From positions 681,984 to 745,983 of the forward strand of contig JABAKD010000003.1 in the NCBI GenBank assembly GCA_012845835.1: a stretch of DNA of 64,000 nt. Direction: 5' to 3'. A program made the position numbers and the translations under genes. This DNA comes from Undaria pinnatifida. Its lineage: Eukaryota; Sar; Phaeophyceae; Laminariales; Alariaceae. Numbering within the stretch: position 1 is the stretch's first letter; each line of letters opens with the position of its first letter. Under the pieces are notes generated by a model. The model had not been told where the DNA came from and searched no databases. It saw nothing but the letters and a program-made list of their open reading frames with translations. Below, in pieces: positions 9,483-20,881 of this stretch.

Positions 9483-9640
9483 AGGATGTCATGTCTCGGC
9501 TCGTACATGTGATGTACTACTTCGTCAACGAGATCGTGGCATATTACGTCAAGAGGAGGGTCTACTTTACCAATAGTCATCAGGAGCGGTTCGACAAAGT
9601 CAGCACAGAAACCGCTGACGCCCATAAACTTTACTCATGA
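9483..9640 (+). CDS. Possible upstream exon of the cyclin gene, copy A
   Basis: After TTTGCAG a frame opens: DVMSRLVHVMYYFVNEIVAY then YVKRRVYFTN, giving an in-frame ATG. YY.NEIVAYYVK.RVYFTN is also read in copy B (53,800-53,880), but there a short deletion removes the LVHVM part and shifts the ATG out of frame. A helix followed by the main exon would suit the start of a cyclin box. No donor site is convincing, so this is a guess. Confidence 0.25.
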
Positions 9641-9898
9641 CTTACGGGTAACAAAAGCGGCAGATAGATGCCGCGGGGATGCCGTAGACTAACCGGGTTG
9701 ATCGCTTCATGCAGTTTGTTTTTAAACTGCAATGCCTGTCCCAGCTTCGAGTAAACGTAGATTAATGAGCGGCATTTGATCCGCCCTCTTCTTCTTTGCC
9801 TCCTCTCCCTCTTCCCCTCTTTCCCTCTCTCTTTCTGCCTCTCTATCTGCCTAAACGCCCATCTCTCCATACATGTACCCGCGCGCCCGTCCCCAAAG

Positions 9899-11024
9899 GC
9901 ACCACTACTCAACAAACTCGTCTACCCGGGTGCGGCCAATGTAGTAGGCACGATACGCCTCTCCACCGAGGATATCGATTTCAGGTTAACCTGTGCCTAC
10001 GCCAAGCAGAAGGATGCCTACCCCTTCCTGCAGCGCGGATACGCGGAGATGTCAGCCGAAACCCGTGAAACACAATGGCTAGAACTGGATGAGATCGCCG
10101 ACGGCCTAGCCGCTGGGGCGGGGGGCTACAGACCTTACCAACCCTCGGTGGATGCTTCCACCGTTGCCATGGTCAACTTGGGGAGATGTTACGGTGCGAG
10201 AGCATTTTCGGCGGGCGGTTGTGGTGGCAGAGGTGGTGGTGGTGGTGGTGGTGGTGCTAGCGGTGGTGCTAGCGGTGGTGCTAGCGGTGATGGTGGTGAC
10301 GTTGGCAACGACGAAGAGCTGTTGCGCCCGTGTGACGAGGCTATACTCCCCGCGGTCTTGATGTACATGAGCATCAAGTTAGACGAAAACTTCCCGTCGG
10401 GATGCCTCCTGCCGCGGATTCTAGCCGCGTTCCACGTGCGGGGGGTGGAATTATGCCGCGACATCTCGAAAGAGATGGAGAAACTCGAGTTTCGCATCTG
10501 CGAAAGCCTTCATTTTGCTGTGCTCCCCGAGACCCCGATCTCCTTTTTACACCTTTTCATCGCCCGCGCAGTATCAGAGAAGGCTCTGATTGAGAACCAA
10601 ACCGCCAGCATCGGAGAGCTGGCGGCCAAGACGTCCTTGAGGTGGATGAGGGCCGGATTTCTCGCGGTCGCCAAGCCTTCGGAGATGGCCGGGGCGGCTT
10701 TCGAGCTTGCGGTATTCCGCGAGCGCGGCGCCGAGGCTGCCGCGAGGGTTTGCCGGGCGGCAGGGTGCCTGATAGGGACGTCGAACAACGCCATGCCGCT
10801 CTGCCGAGTCTTCAGGAATAAATCGGGGCTGTTGAGCCGCGCTCCGCGGGCTAAGAAGGTCTGCGCTCGTAAGGTGTACGGCGGCCGCGGCGACAGTGGT
10901 GGCGGGACAGAACGCGTCGGCGGAGGTGGTGGCGGCGGCGGCGGTGACGATACTAATGGAGCAAACGGCAGGGGCTGGTTGCGGCCGATTCCGGCGTTGG
11001 AGAATGTGGTGAGACATGACACGT

Positions 11025-11059
<35 letters not shown>

Positions 11060-11077
11060 GATGTTGATTTAGCTTAA
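9899..11077 (+). CDS. Cyclin (cyclin-box protein), copy A, main exon
   Basis: Cyclins bind and activate cyclin-dependent kinases. The cyclin box is visible. A helix-2-like STVAMVNLGRCYGARAF is followed by a long glycine-rich insertion, then helix 3 with the conserved Lys (LPAVLMYMSIKLDEN), then ISKEMEKLEFRICESLHFAV with the conserved Glu, then LPETPISFLHLFIARAV and an alanine-rich second half. The C-terminus holds another Gly run and a Val run from a GTT microsatellite (about 11,023-11,060). There is no in-frame ATG near the N-terminus. A strong pyrimidine tract (9,780-9,850) followed by the first AG (CAAAG|GCACC) suggests an exon start at 9,899 with earlier exons upstream. Against copy B the frame is kept although Gly and Val runs differ by whole codons (net four residues). 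It is flanked upstream by two inverted cyclin fragments. Confidence 0.8.
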
Positions 11078-11079
11078 AC

Positions 11080-11890
11080 CTTTTAACACCATGTCTGTCG
11101 GAAGACTAACACCCAGTAGATAGAGGTAGATACTACAAGGGCTCCGCATGGGTGCCGGCATCTCATGCTCCGGGTAGGGCAGGGCGGTACTTCGACTTGT
11201 TCGATTCAATATCCGATAGAGAGTATATACCTTTATAGTACGCAGCACATAGTGTGCGCGTATAGAAGGTAGAGTAATGCCAAGAGATGAATGTAGACTA
11301 ACAGTGGACTACTTACTTCTTGTCGCTTCTTGCGTGAATCCATTTCCGAGCTTCATCATAATAATTCGATCGGATAGATCCGAGCCCACGCAGACTGACC
11401 CTCTAGTCTGGCCACGAAGAGACGGTTCGAGTGCGTTACTTGATGTTTCGACTCAACCAAGCATCCAGGGCCCGCAAGGGGGTGGCCATGTATGCTGCAT
11501 GTTCTCTACGTAGCCACTGAGAGGCGCGCACTTAGCCAGCTTCTGCTACACCATGCATGATAGTATCTAGATCCGAGGCTCGCAGACCCACTGTCTGTGT
11601 ATAGTCTGATTGTGGAGAGACTTGCTGACGGTATTCTAGGCGTGAAAACACGGTGCCCCGCCTTCGTCATTCAATTCCTCGAATGCTATTTTAGTAATGC
11701 TGCTACTTGTTGCTATCTGGTAGATAGAGCACTAGTAGTACGCGATAGCACTGAACCAAGAATTTGGCAATTGAGAATTTCAGGCCCGAGTTTCAGACGA
11801 AAAGAAAAAAAAACATGTACTACCTGGTATGGCCTTTTTGTCTGATCGCTGGTCGCTCATTGGCCGGGGATCGTACATAAAGTAGCCGTC
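11080..11890. other. Cyclin 3' flank and spacer, copy A
   Basis: No long frame. The flank near 11,140-11,290 (GGGTAGGGCAGG...) recurs inverted at 28,240-28,390. Copy A has a short extra segment (about 22 bp near 11,154-11,177) that is absent in B and C. The equivalent in B is 55,352-56,150. Confidence 0.5.
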
Positions 11891-12830
11891 ATCTGGGGAC
11901 GGTAGGGTCCCATCATAATCAATCCACACATACATATACAACTCCGACAATCCGGGAACAAATGCGGATGGATATCACCAGGATTGATATCTCCCCGCAC
12001 AGTGTGGAAGTCCTCAACCCCACCGGCCGGCCGGTCTCTGATTGGCTGGGGGGCGTATATTATAGAGCCAGCTCTAATCGATTATCTGTATGCCCGGCGT
12101 AGGGTGGCTCGCGGGGATATTGTTCCCGGTACCCGGCGAGGGACCATCAGGCGGAGGAGAAGATAAGAAGATAGAAAATATGTATTAAAGTACTGGAGTC
12201 CCGGAGACCACTCTGAACATGCACACCCGAAGACAACTAACAGTGTACCAGGTACTGATTATGCACTTAATATGCACTGTGCCAAAGGGGGCTCAACTCG
12301 AACATATCGAAGATTGGGACCGCAAATCATATCAATAGTTTTACTCTACCATCTCCGTAGATTCTATGCAGTCATACACACCATACACCAGACTTGTGCA
12401 CAGGCATAAACCAACAAGCTCCACCCAGGGACAATAGGGTCCCATCCCCGGTCCAGAGGTCATTATATATATCTAAAATTTAGACAATAAACCGGGGAAT
12501 AAAACCGATTTCTCTCCGATCGTCACCGCCCCTAACGGTGTGAAAGCCCCAACTCCGTGGGCTATAATCGCTGATTGGTTCGAGTTCCACAGCGCCGCCC
12601 CACCCTAGGAGGATGATAGAGGCTCACCAACCAATTGGGGGGCAGTTCCGTCGCACACGGGGGTGATAGGTCCCCATTCCCGGTTCTGAAATAATGTGAA
12701 TCTCTGCAGCTCCAACAACGTGGGAACTATATAACGATTATCTCCCGGGTCGATACCTCTCCGCACGGCGTGTCAACCCCGACCCCATTGGCTTATTCGT
12801 GATTGGCTGGTAGGTTTTGACCCAATAAGC
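11890..12830. repeat. ~200-bp satellite, diverged units, copy A
   Basis: Units share, in order, TAGGGTCCCATC, CCGGTTCTGAA or CCGACAATCCGGGA, a GATATC/GATCGTCACC segment, CGCAC.GTGTGGAAG, CCCCAACCCC and a CTGATTGGCTGG-like box. At least four units can be traced. The same family appears at 56,150-57,060 and, inverted, at 26,780-27,670. Confidence 0.7.
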
Positions 12831-15068
12831 TCACAATTATTTCGACCGACTCGGGTTTTCTCGCATACTTCCGTATACGGCAAACATTTGCAATGCGAGC
12901 GCAATTCGACCAGCTATTTGCATGATAGGTCGCACAAAAAAACGATTTTAAGCCCATATCAGGTTGGCGTGCCGAGCAAGCACGCTCAAAATGAGAGTGA
13001 GAAACACTTCAACAGCAGCAACAGCCCCAAACGCAATATAAATGAACGAATTAGAGCGATTTGTGTCCAGGATTCAGGGGGCCCCGATTATAAACTGAAT
13101 TCCAAACACGAAAAATGGGGTGTTCGAAGCAAAACTACTTACGAGTAGTAACTAGAACTTACACTGGCACAACACGAGCATAATAACCGTGAAAAACAAC
13201 CTGAAATAAGGCCAAAAACGTGCGTATTTGACCCGCGTAATAATGGTTGAATATCATGGAATACTCTATTCACCTCTTTGTTGTTTACGCGACACCGAAA
13301 GAATATGCTGAAAATCGCGATTTCATTCGCTTATCCCAAAACCAGCTCGCTAATATATGTTCGCGGGTTTTCTTGCATACTACTCGGGTAGGACACAAAT
13401 TCGCCATGCGACACCGCAATGCTTACCAAACTGTATACCCAGAACGTCAAGGATAAAACCGTTCGGGGCATAAATCTTAAGAGCGTTCAAATCGCCATGG
13501 CTCGGCATACTAACAGCCATATATTGCCCACAACAGATAAGAGCAATGAGCGCCTGCTTCGGCTTGTCACAGGGGGACATTGAATCGGAATACCCCCACT
13601 GTGTACTTCTGCTGTAATTACTTGTTGGTGTAGCTTGTCTGAAAAGCTATTCTTGTATTGTATCAGTTTTTTTCCGTATCCCATCTATGATCCTTTTGCA
13701 CTACTCTTGACCTCCCTCCCAGTAGTAGTATAACTCAGATCAGGGGTCACATAGCGGATCCTCCTACCCCCTCCCCACTACGGTACATGCCCTCATTTCA
13801 ATCCGTCGTCGATTCGCGTCGAATTGTACCTACCCACGCTGCCAGGTGTTCTCAGCAGTTTGTTGATCCTATTTTTGCATTTCTGCACATCAAATCAAAT
13901 CTCACAACGGTGGGAATCAAACTCAAGGACCAACGCTAGTAGTACTCGTAGGTAGCCACTTGATAGACCACCGGGGCGACCGGCTCTATATAACTCACTA
14001 GAGATGATCAATCACAGCAATCAGCAGCAAGGAGCACGTCAAGTAGGAAGCAACACAAAACTATTTGTTAGTTGCGTACCAACACGACCGCTCTTTTTAC
14101 AGTTGACCGCGGCAAACGACCAAAACATCAACGGAGGCAGAGGCACCACAGCGACAACAAATCACGCCTTCCACACCGTCTATACTTCTCCATAGAGTAT
14201 TCTCGGAGAAAAGAACCACCAAACGATGCGATACCGGGACAAATGCATGCCACTGGTTTCTTCCGTGGATACCGTCTACTACTTGCCCTACGACCTTCGC
14301 GTGGCGCAGCTGAACAACAACAGGAACGATTTCCCCCCTTGTTTTTTATGTTGAAAAGTTATTCCCTGTTTTTTGGTACACCCTCCCCCTTGCTATAAGT
14401 CAGACAAAAAGCGTGTGTATAATATATCACATCAGTGTGTTTGCTCCCACTCGTATCCATATTACTTGCACGACTACAAACTATGTCGATATGCCCGAAC
14501 TACCACCCTCGAGGCCGGGGACGCAGCCACTCGTAATGCTGCTGTGTGGCTTTTTCTGGCGCAGTACTCGTAACCACTACTCCTCGTTTTGGTCATGCGT
14601 GCGCTTGCCATGTCTATCCATGTACGTACGTACCTACCGAAATTCAATAATGAAATGCGCTACTACTATGTATGATATCATACCTACCGCGGTACCATGG
14701 TGATTCTTTTTTCAGTAAATATTATTCGTTTTGGGACAAAAGATGACGCCAATTTGGAAATAATGTCTTGCCATGTTTTATTTTATCAATCTATCCATAC
14801 ATCAAGATCCGAAGAATAACTGGAGAGTACCGTTCAAAACACATTTTTTTGCGCGCTTCTCGTTTGTCTTGCTCAGCATCCATCCGCGTTCACGTCGATG
14901 TGCGGAACGTATAGGGCAGGGCGAGGGGCGTTGGAGCCGCCCCACGAAGACGACGCTCGAACGAATCGATTTGACCGGGAAAATCCAGTTCCAAGAATCC
15001 CATACTGAGGCCGAGAGGATAAAAAAATCCCGACCAAATCCAGGTCCCCTCAAAAAAAAAACCGTCAT
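12830..15068. other. Non-coding block, copy A
   Basis: Only short frames, none recognised or kept in copy B. It is shared with B (57,060-59,334) and, inverted, with C (23,105-26,780). A C-rich stretch with GGGGTCACATAGCGGATCCT at about 13,743 and runs of CAGCAGCAA are seen. Nothing indicates an RNA gene. Confidence 0.45.
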
Positions 15069-15083
15069 ATATATATGTATATA
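15068..15083. repeat. TATATATGTATATA breakpoint sequence, copy A
   Basis: At this TA-rich run copies A, B and C part company. B carries a 2.1-kb block between two such runs (59,334-59,351 and 61,446-61,461), and C's homology ends at TATACATATATATA (about 23,105). Confidence 0.7.
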
Positions 15084-15580
15084 GCCGGACACAACGGGAA
15101 TATGTGCTCTGCTATCCTAATCTTGACCTGTCACCCCCCCGGAATTTCTCCCTCCTGGCCAATCATCGTTCTCCTAGTCTTGGTTTTTTAAAAGCCACGC
15201 CTATTGGACGGCACTCAGTAGCGATACTGCGGAGACGGAAGCCAAGAAGAAGGGAAAATGCCCTGCTATCCTTGTATTGTTTTGGTCCCCTCCGTCTTCC
15301 TTCCTCTCTCATGCAAGTTGTCATATTTTAGTTACATGATGTCTATGGGACGACACTCTCAGTAGATACATATAGGCAGAAGCAACGGAGAGTAAACAAA
15401 TTATCTGTTGACTTTGGACCCGCCCCCTCCCCGTACTTGTTCATCTGCCACATGCTGTTGTTTTCGTACTTTGAGTCATGTTTGTAGGATGGCACCCTCA
15501 AGTAGAAAAATAAGGTAGACGGAAGCAATGAAAAAACAAAAACTGTGATATGTTAACCGAGTTCTCCCTCCATCCCCCAA
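15083..15580. other. Upstream region of glycine-rich gene, copy A
   Basis: Well conserved in copy B (61,461-61,966). It includes a pyrimidine-rich stretch with TTCCTTCCTCTCTCATGCA (15,297) and two near-identical segments around GATGTCTATGGGACGACACTCT and GGATGGCACCCTCAAGTAGA (15,340-15,520). Promoter elements are not recognisable. Confidence 0.35.
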
Positions 15581-17137
15581 ATGCTCTGCGCAAATGCCGT
15601 TCATCCGCCCCCGCCCCCCCTCCTTTCCCTCCCTTTTAAGCGCTGCTGGGACGTGGCCGACCTGGAGAAAGGTTTCTCGACCTTGGGAGGCGATATATGT
15701 GCGTTGGCCCAGCCAACTCCCAATGTTGCCACTGTTGCCTCTGTCGCGAGGTATCGCACTACCGCAGACGAAGTCGGAGGTGCTGGTGTTGGTGTTGATC
15801 GGGTTAGTGGTGGGATTGGTGGTTGTAGTGGTGGTGGGGTTGGTGATGGTGATGGTCGTAGCGGTGGTGGTGGTGGTTCCGGCCGCGGCAGCGCTGGTGG
15901 TGGGGTTGCTTGTGCTCGTGCCCGCGCCGAGGCGAAACCGGCACAAGCCAGTGCCTGCGAGATCCTTGCCCCCGTTCCACGACGCCCCCTCTCCCATCTC
16001 TGGAAGAGGGTCGTTGACCCGATGAACAGGTTCCCGTCCCCGGCCGGGAGCATGGCGGCAACGCTTCAGCCGCCGCCCACTGTTGCTGCCCGTGCCGCCG
16101 CTACCGCTTTTTTCCCTGTTGCGGGGTCTCGCGACACCGAAGCTGGAGGTGGTGTTGGTGGTGTTGGTGGGGTTGGTGGGGTTGGTGTTGGTGGTGGCGG
16201 TGGTGGTGGTGGTGGTGCCGGCTACGGCAGTGCTGGTGGCGTCGCTGCTTGCTCTCGCGCTCCCGCCGACACGGGACCGAGACATGCCCTTCCGCGCACC
16301 GAACTCATTGTTCCCGTCCCACGACGCCCCCTCACCCAGCACTTGCGCAACGAGATCAACAACCAGAGTAGGTACCCTTGCCTGGGTGGCCACGCGAGGG
16401 GCATCACCCAACCACCGCCGCTGCCCTCCGCTGACGCTGTTATTGCTGCTTTCGCTGATGAGGGATCCCGCAACGCCCGAATTCAAGCAGGAGATGGTGG
16501 TGGAAGTGGTAGATGTAGTGGTGGTGGTGGCATTGCTGTCCCTGGCGTTGGAGGTGGTGGTGGTGGTGGCGCCTGTAATAGCGGTGGTGACGGCGTTGGC
16601 TGTGGCGGCGGTGGCGGTGGCCGCGATGGTGTTAGTAGCGGTGGTGGCGGCGGTGGTAGCACGGGCGGGTTCGATCAAGCTCGTCTGCGTGCGCCGCCGG
16701 GATTTGAAGGCGTAGCCTTGGCTCCTTCCGCCATGGCGAGACCCGTACAAGGCGGAGACGTTCGCCGCGTTCAGCAGCCCCCTCTCCCTGCCGCGGCGGT
16801 AGTGCGCAACGCCTTAGAAGCAACAATTTCAGCAGTGCCTCGAGCCGGCCACAGCTACCCCACCCCGGGTTTCGGTGTCGTTTTCAGGCAGGCAGAAGCC
16901 CAACAGAGGCTCCGGATGGACCGTCAAAGGACGGAATTGCATCAGCAGAGGCTTGAGCTCGAACTTCAGCGGTATCAGCTGCAAAGGCAGAAGGTGCTGC
17001 TGCGGCGGCGCCGCCGTGAGTTTCAGCGTCAACAGGAGCACGAGGCGCAAGCGGTGCAGTCATTGGTGTTCTGGGGTTCCGGAGGACTGCTGATGCCCGT
17101 GGCTCGGACGCTTGGTTCGCCTGGCGCAGCCTCGTAG
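15581..17137 (+). CDS. Glycine-rich repeat protein with C-terminal coiled coil, copy A
   Basis: 518 residues starting MLCANAVH, the same start context as copy B. Three repeat units of about 110 residues follow, each with a proline cluster (AQPTPNVA, LQPPPTVAA, TQPPPLPSADAV), a Gly-rich run, GSAGG.A..ARA.A and, in the first two, PVPRRPL followed by a basic helix (SHLWKR or TQHLRN). A unique part (ARLRAPPGFEGVALAPSAMA) leads to a Gln/Arg/Leu-rich coiled coil (QRLRMDRQRTELHQQRLELE onward) and a hydrophobic tail. The function is unknown. The frame holds against copy B through many whole-codon length changes in the Gly runs, and substitutions favour the charged/coiled part least. An antisense 424-codon Thr-rich frame is a by-product of the GGT repeats. 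Confidence 0.7.
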   Translation: MLCANAVHPPPPPLLSLPFKRCWDVADLEKGFSTLGGDICALAQPTPNVATVASVARYRTTADEVGGAGVGVDRVSGGIGGCSGGGVGDGDGRSGGGGGSGRGSAGGGVACARARAEAKPAQASACEILAPVPRRPLSHLWKRVVDPMNRFPSPAGSMAATLQPPPTVAARAAATAFFPVAGSRDTEAGGGVGGVGGVGGVGVGGGGGGGGGAGYGSAGGVAACSRAPADTGPRHALPRTELIVPVPRRPLTQHLRNEINNQSRYPCLGGHARGITQPPPLPSADAVIAAFADEGSRNARIQAGDGGGSGRCSGGGGIAVPGVGGGGGGGACNSGGDGVGCGGGGGGRDGVSSGGGGGGSTGGFDQARLRAPPGFEGVALAPSAMARPVQGGDVRRVQQPPLPAAAVVRNALEATISAVPRAGHSYPTPGFGVVFRQAEAQQRLRMDRQRTELHQQRLELELQRYQLQRQKVLLRRRRREFQRQQEHEAQAVQSLVFWGSGGLLMPVARTLGSPGAAS

Positions 17138-17344
17138 CGTGCTGCTCGCGCAGCGATGGTCCCGCCCGGGTTTAGCCGCGGGCAGGGTAACGATGTTCGG
17201 GGAAAACGCGCGGAGATTGACGGTGGGCGTGTAAGCGTTGTTTTTCCCCGATCTGGTTCGGTGTGGTTCGGTTATGTTCAGCTACGTTCGATTCGGTTCG
17301 GAAATACTCGTTTAGGATCAGTTCGGTTTGTACCTTGCGTCGAT

Positions 17345-17440
17345 TTAGATCACGTTTTTCCGATTTAGAGGACCTTCTTCCGATTTAGATCACGTCCTTC
17401 CGATTTGGATCACATCATTCCGATGTAGATCACGTTATTT
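17345..17440. repeat. 20-bp tandem repeat, five units, copy A
   Basis: CGATTTAGATCACGTTTTTC and four variants in tandem just after the glycine-rich gene. Also at 63,667-63,765. Upstream (17,265-17,300) is a run of GGTTCGG-like words. It may be part of the gene's 3' region. Confidence 0.85.
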
Positions 17441-17659
17441 TCCGAGAAGACTTCTCCTCGTCAGGATTTCCTCCTGGCTGAGAAATGAAGCAACCTGTTA
17501 TGTTGAAACAGTTTAACTAGCAGTGGCGAAAACGTTTAGTTTCTTCCCCCTCGCCTGGGTGAGAATAGCGCTGTAAATGGGTGTTTCTCGTTCTTGGGTT
17601 TTTATTCGGTTTGTTGCTGTCCGTTTTGTTCTTCCAACCAACGGACCGGCCTAGAGACG

Positions 17660-20590
17660 AATCGGCAGACCGACCGACCGACCGGCCGACCCAGACTCGC
17701 GCGCACGGAGAGTGATATCCTATAACCATGAGATCGGTTCGCGATTGTCTGCATTTTATACTATGCCAACAATCGTTTGTTTTTGGTGTACCACCTCTCT
17801 TCCCCGCTCCGGTCGGCGCTTGCCTCCTGTACGGCCTGCGGTAGTTGTACCCATAGTTCGGACTCCGTGCGATTCGGTAGATTCCTGGTTCACGATCCGC
17901 TTCTTGCCATCCGGTGATCACTGATTTCGGAACGTGTCGTAGTGCCTTAAGTCGGACGCTATATTGGTCGGTCCCGATCGAACAAACAAGGCGAGACGCC
18001 GCGGCGGAGTTAAGTCGACGATCTTTCGGGCTGTGTGCGTTTATTTTTATTTTTGTCTGACGAGGACTCGAGCTCTTTGCCCGCCCGAGATTCGTTAGGG
18101 TTTCGTTGAAAAAAATATGTTGCATACATTATGTTCCAACGATTTTGTTGCTTTCCGTGCATGTGTGCGCGCGCGGTGATGCCCGACTTTGCGTGATTGT
18201 GTGCGTGGGTGGGTTTTTGATAGGGCAGGAGGGGGAAGATACGCGGTTGACGCTCTTCCTTCCTTCGGCGTGTTGTATGCATGATGTGTGCAATAAGAAC
18301 TGTCCTATAGTTGGATATTTTGCATTACATGTAGAAGTAAATGAAGTGATGCGGTGTGGTGCTGAGCTCCCCGTTTTCATGCGTGGGTTTGTGTGAGCTG
18401 TGTATAACCTGTCGTGGGATGGGTTTGCGTCAGCCACTGGCTGTATATATTGTACCAAGTACCGGGTACCAGGTGTGTGACAACACGGAGCCAAACACAT
18501 CCTGGTGGCGTTTGTATTCTCCGTGCTATTCTTGCCCTGGCATACAGACCGTTAACCTAACGACGGGTTGGCTTAATTTCCATATTCCCTTCCTCTTTTC
18601 ATTTTTTTCGCTTGTTTTCGTTCGTTTTTCCGATTTTGTTCGCAGTTTTGTTTGCAGTTTTCTTTTTCTCTGCTTCCATCCCGCCCCCTCCCTCCCGCCT
18701 ATTTTTGCATTTGCGGTCACAGCGTAGCCCGCCCCCACCCCTCCCGCCCCCCGAGTTCATGACCTCGGTGAATTGTAGTGATTGATCTCGAAAGTGTCGG
18801 CGTATTTGTTGTTGTTGTTGTTGCTTTTTCTATCAAAGAAACGCACTCCTACCAATATGACGTATGCGATGGTATCCAATCGAATGATTCGTCAATTCTT
18901 GTCGTCCGCAGACGATGAATTGCTGTGAATCTTGGCGTGGGGTTGGGGGTGGGGGACAAGCAGTGACTGCAGTGTTCGACCATTGATACCAAACTAGGCA
19001 CATGGGTGTACGGCCGCGTAATTATTTGTTGCTTGTCCCAACCCCACGCCTCTTGATCTGCCAGTAATTCTTTCGATACGTATGGGAAAAACGCTGCTGG
19101 CGGTGATTGTGGTGGTGGTGGTGGTGGTGGTGGTGGTGGTGGTGGCGGTGGTCCTGCCCAGAGGCACATCATGCCGGGGTTAAAAAAGTTGTGATAAAAC
19201 GTACCTACGGGGCCTGATGGTGGTGCGCGTGGTACTTTGATGTATTGGCGGGGTCAGAGGACTTTATATTGATTTTAGTGGTGGTATATTGGTTAACTTG
19301 AGGTATCACCTACTCTTTGGTGTTGTTTTCTTGGCGCGAGTATTGTTCCTTGGACTTGCGCGTGTAGCTCGTGCTGGCAGTCAATAAAAATGAACTGCTA
19401 ATGTATAATTCGATACACGTTTTTGCGTCTTCAAGCACAACAAGAACAATCATGGGAGCTTCAACTTGAGGGACAACGACGACATTTTATAACACTTCGG
19501 AGAAGGTATACACGCGTAACGCAACACTTCATCAAGTGCATATCGCATCGTAGGCACTACTCGTATGGCTACCGCTCATGCGCCCAGCAATCAATATTGC
19601 TTTCACCACGAATTTAGCTGTTTAATGCCAGAGCTAGACATTTACATACAGACCAACACGTAGAAGTGCGCTGCAAATCGTCATTGTCGCACTCCTCTGA
19701 TGCTAATACGTGCATGCTACAGAGGGGGTATGATACGTTCCACAAAAACTGCCGCTGCTCTCTGGTCCTAACATATTATCACCGCGCAACGCTTCGAGCG
19801 AAATCACGCATATGCGCAACGCACACGCCTTGTGCTTGTTACAACGTGTATATGCTTTGAAGTACGCAAACACGTTTCGTCGCAGGCAAACTGACTTTTG
19901 CGCCTCATTCGATTTTGTTTCTGTTTTTTTTTTCCCCCGCCGTACTCTTAAGACTGTTTTCGCCTCATCTGCTCGATGTACCTGTCATTTTGAGGCCACA
20001 AAAATAGGAATTAGTAGGTTCCACCAGTTCAAATATCATTTTTTGATTGTACAGCCGTTCAAAGTTCAAAACGATGTCGCAAAATCAATGTTTAAAGTGC
20101 TTCTTCCGGCGTAGTCTAAAGTCAACATCGCCACAAAATGCCTCCGGCGGCCCTGTACGGCGCGCGGCCTCCGGCGACCCTCCGAGGCACAAAGCTGACC
20201 CCCCCCGGAGCCGCTGTGGGGTGCCCAACACTGGGCGGCGGCCTAAACTGTGCCCTGCTGTGTGCCGTCACGATAAGGTATTTCGTTCGCCCGCTTCTGT
20301 ACAGCCCATCCATGAGATTGATTGTTCCTCGCGTTGCGGACACAACCTTTCTCCGAAATCGTCGTTTTGTCGGCTAGGGTATCATAGAGTCCCTCATGAC
20401 AAAACTTTCAGAAATTCGAGTACGCCCCCCTTTTCTGCCGTTAATACGAGAGGCCCTAAATACAACACCGTCTTTGACATATCTCGCGGCAACATCACTG
20501 CCTGTTTGCTCGAGGCTGGCCGTTCATACGCATGTTTTCTTTTGCCAAAACGCCACCACAACACGCGGCGGAGCTATCGCGCGACCGCCA
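17660..20590. other. Gene-poor stretch with simple repeats
   Basis: Has no partner in the window. It includes a (GACC)n run near 17,670, pyrimidine-rich DNA at 18,590-18,760, a (GGT)n microsatellite at 19,108-19,150 and many short frames. A minus-strand 202-codon frame (17,517-18,125) is disrupted in the part visible in copy B. A small frame at 19,423-19,617 is Gln-rich and unrecognised. I see no supported gene. Confidence 0.5.
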
Positions 20591-20599
20591 CTGCCGACC

Positions 20600-20705
20600 T
20601 TGAACACCCCCAAGGGTTGGGGCTGGGGTTGGGGTTGGGGTTTGAGTAAGGGCTAGGGCTAGGTCTAGGGCTCGGCCTAGGTCTAGGGTCGGGTCGGTTT
20701 TGGGT
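20600..20705 (+). repeat. Interstitial telomere-like GGGGTT / GGGCTA repeats
   Basis: GGGGTTGGGG repeats grade into GGGCTAGGG and TCTAGGGTCGGG variants. These are degenerate relatives of TTAGGG-type telomere repeats. They are too irregular to be an active telomere and lie in the middle of the window, so they are an interstitial relic or simple-sequence drift. Confidence 0.55.
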
Positions 20706-20881
20706 CTGAGCCAACGCGCAAGACAATAATTGGTACCCAAATGGTGTTGCACGAGTTTAATTTACAAGGTGGTGCTGTGTATGGGTTGCAATATATGGGT
20801 CCCCCCCCTGTTTCGCATATTGACAAACATAATAATTGACCTGAGTCGCACCAACCTGAGGAGAGCAGTGCAAGTGTACTT

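Larger units (their letters stand above)
1..17660. repeat. Segmental duplication, copy A (direct)
   Basis: The first bases of the window recur at 42,194 and the two segments stay collinear to the window end, where 64,000 pairs with about 17,660. The match includes every landmark: exon cassettes, TRIM, LINE remnant, minisatellite, cyclin fragments, cyclin, satellite and glycine-rich gene. Differences are scattered substitutions, small indels and four larger blocks present only in copy B. Position 1 falls inside an exon-like piece that is complete at 42,130-42,218, so the duplication extends left of the window. A tandem duplication is the simplest reading; two haplotypes joined during assembly is the alternative. 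Confidence 0.95.

Noticed and set aside
10510-11022. Minus-strand frames opposite the cyclin, also at 54,473-55,309.
   Set aside because: Open only because the GC-rich cyclin coding sequence lacks antisense stops. Only the plus strand shows a cyclin fold.
15476-16750. A 424-codon Thr/Ala-rich minus-strand frame, with a similar one at 62,303-63,091.
   Set aside because: Antisense shadow of the glycine-rich gene. GGT repeats read as ACC on the other strand, and the frame is not the one kept between copies.
17517-18125. A 202-codon minus-strand frame.
   Set aside because: The visible part in copy B (63,850 onward) has a 13-base length difference that breaks the frame, so coding is unlikely.
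20138-20649. Overlapping GC-rich frames on both strands.
   Set aside because: Pro/Arg/Gly-rich by base composition, with no domain, no conserved partner and several frames open at once.
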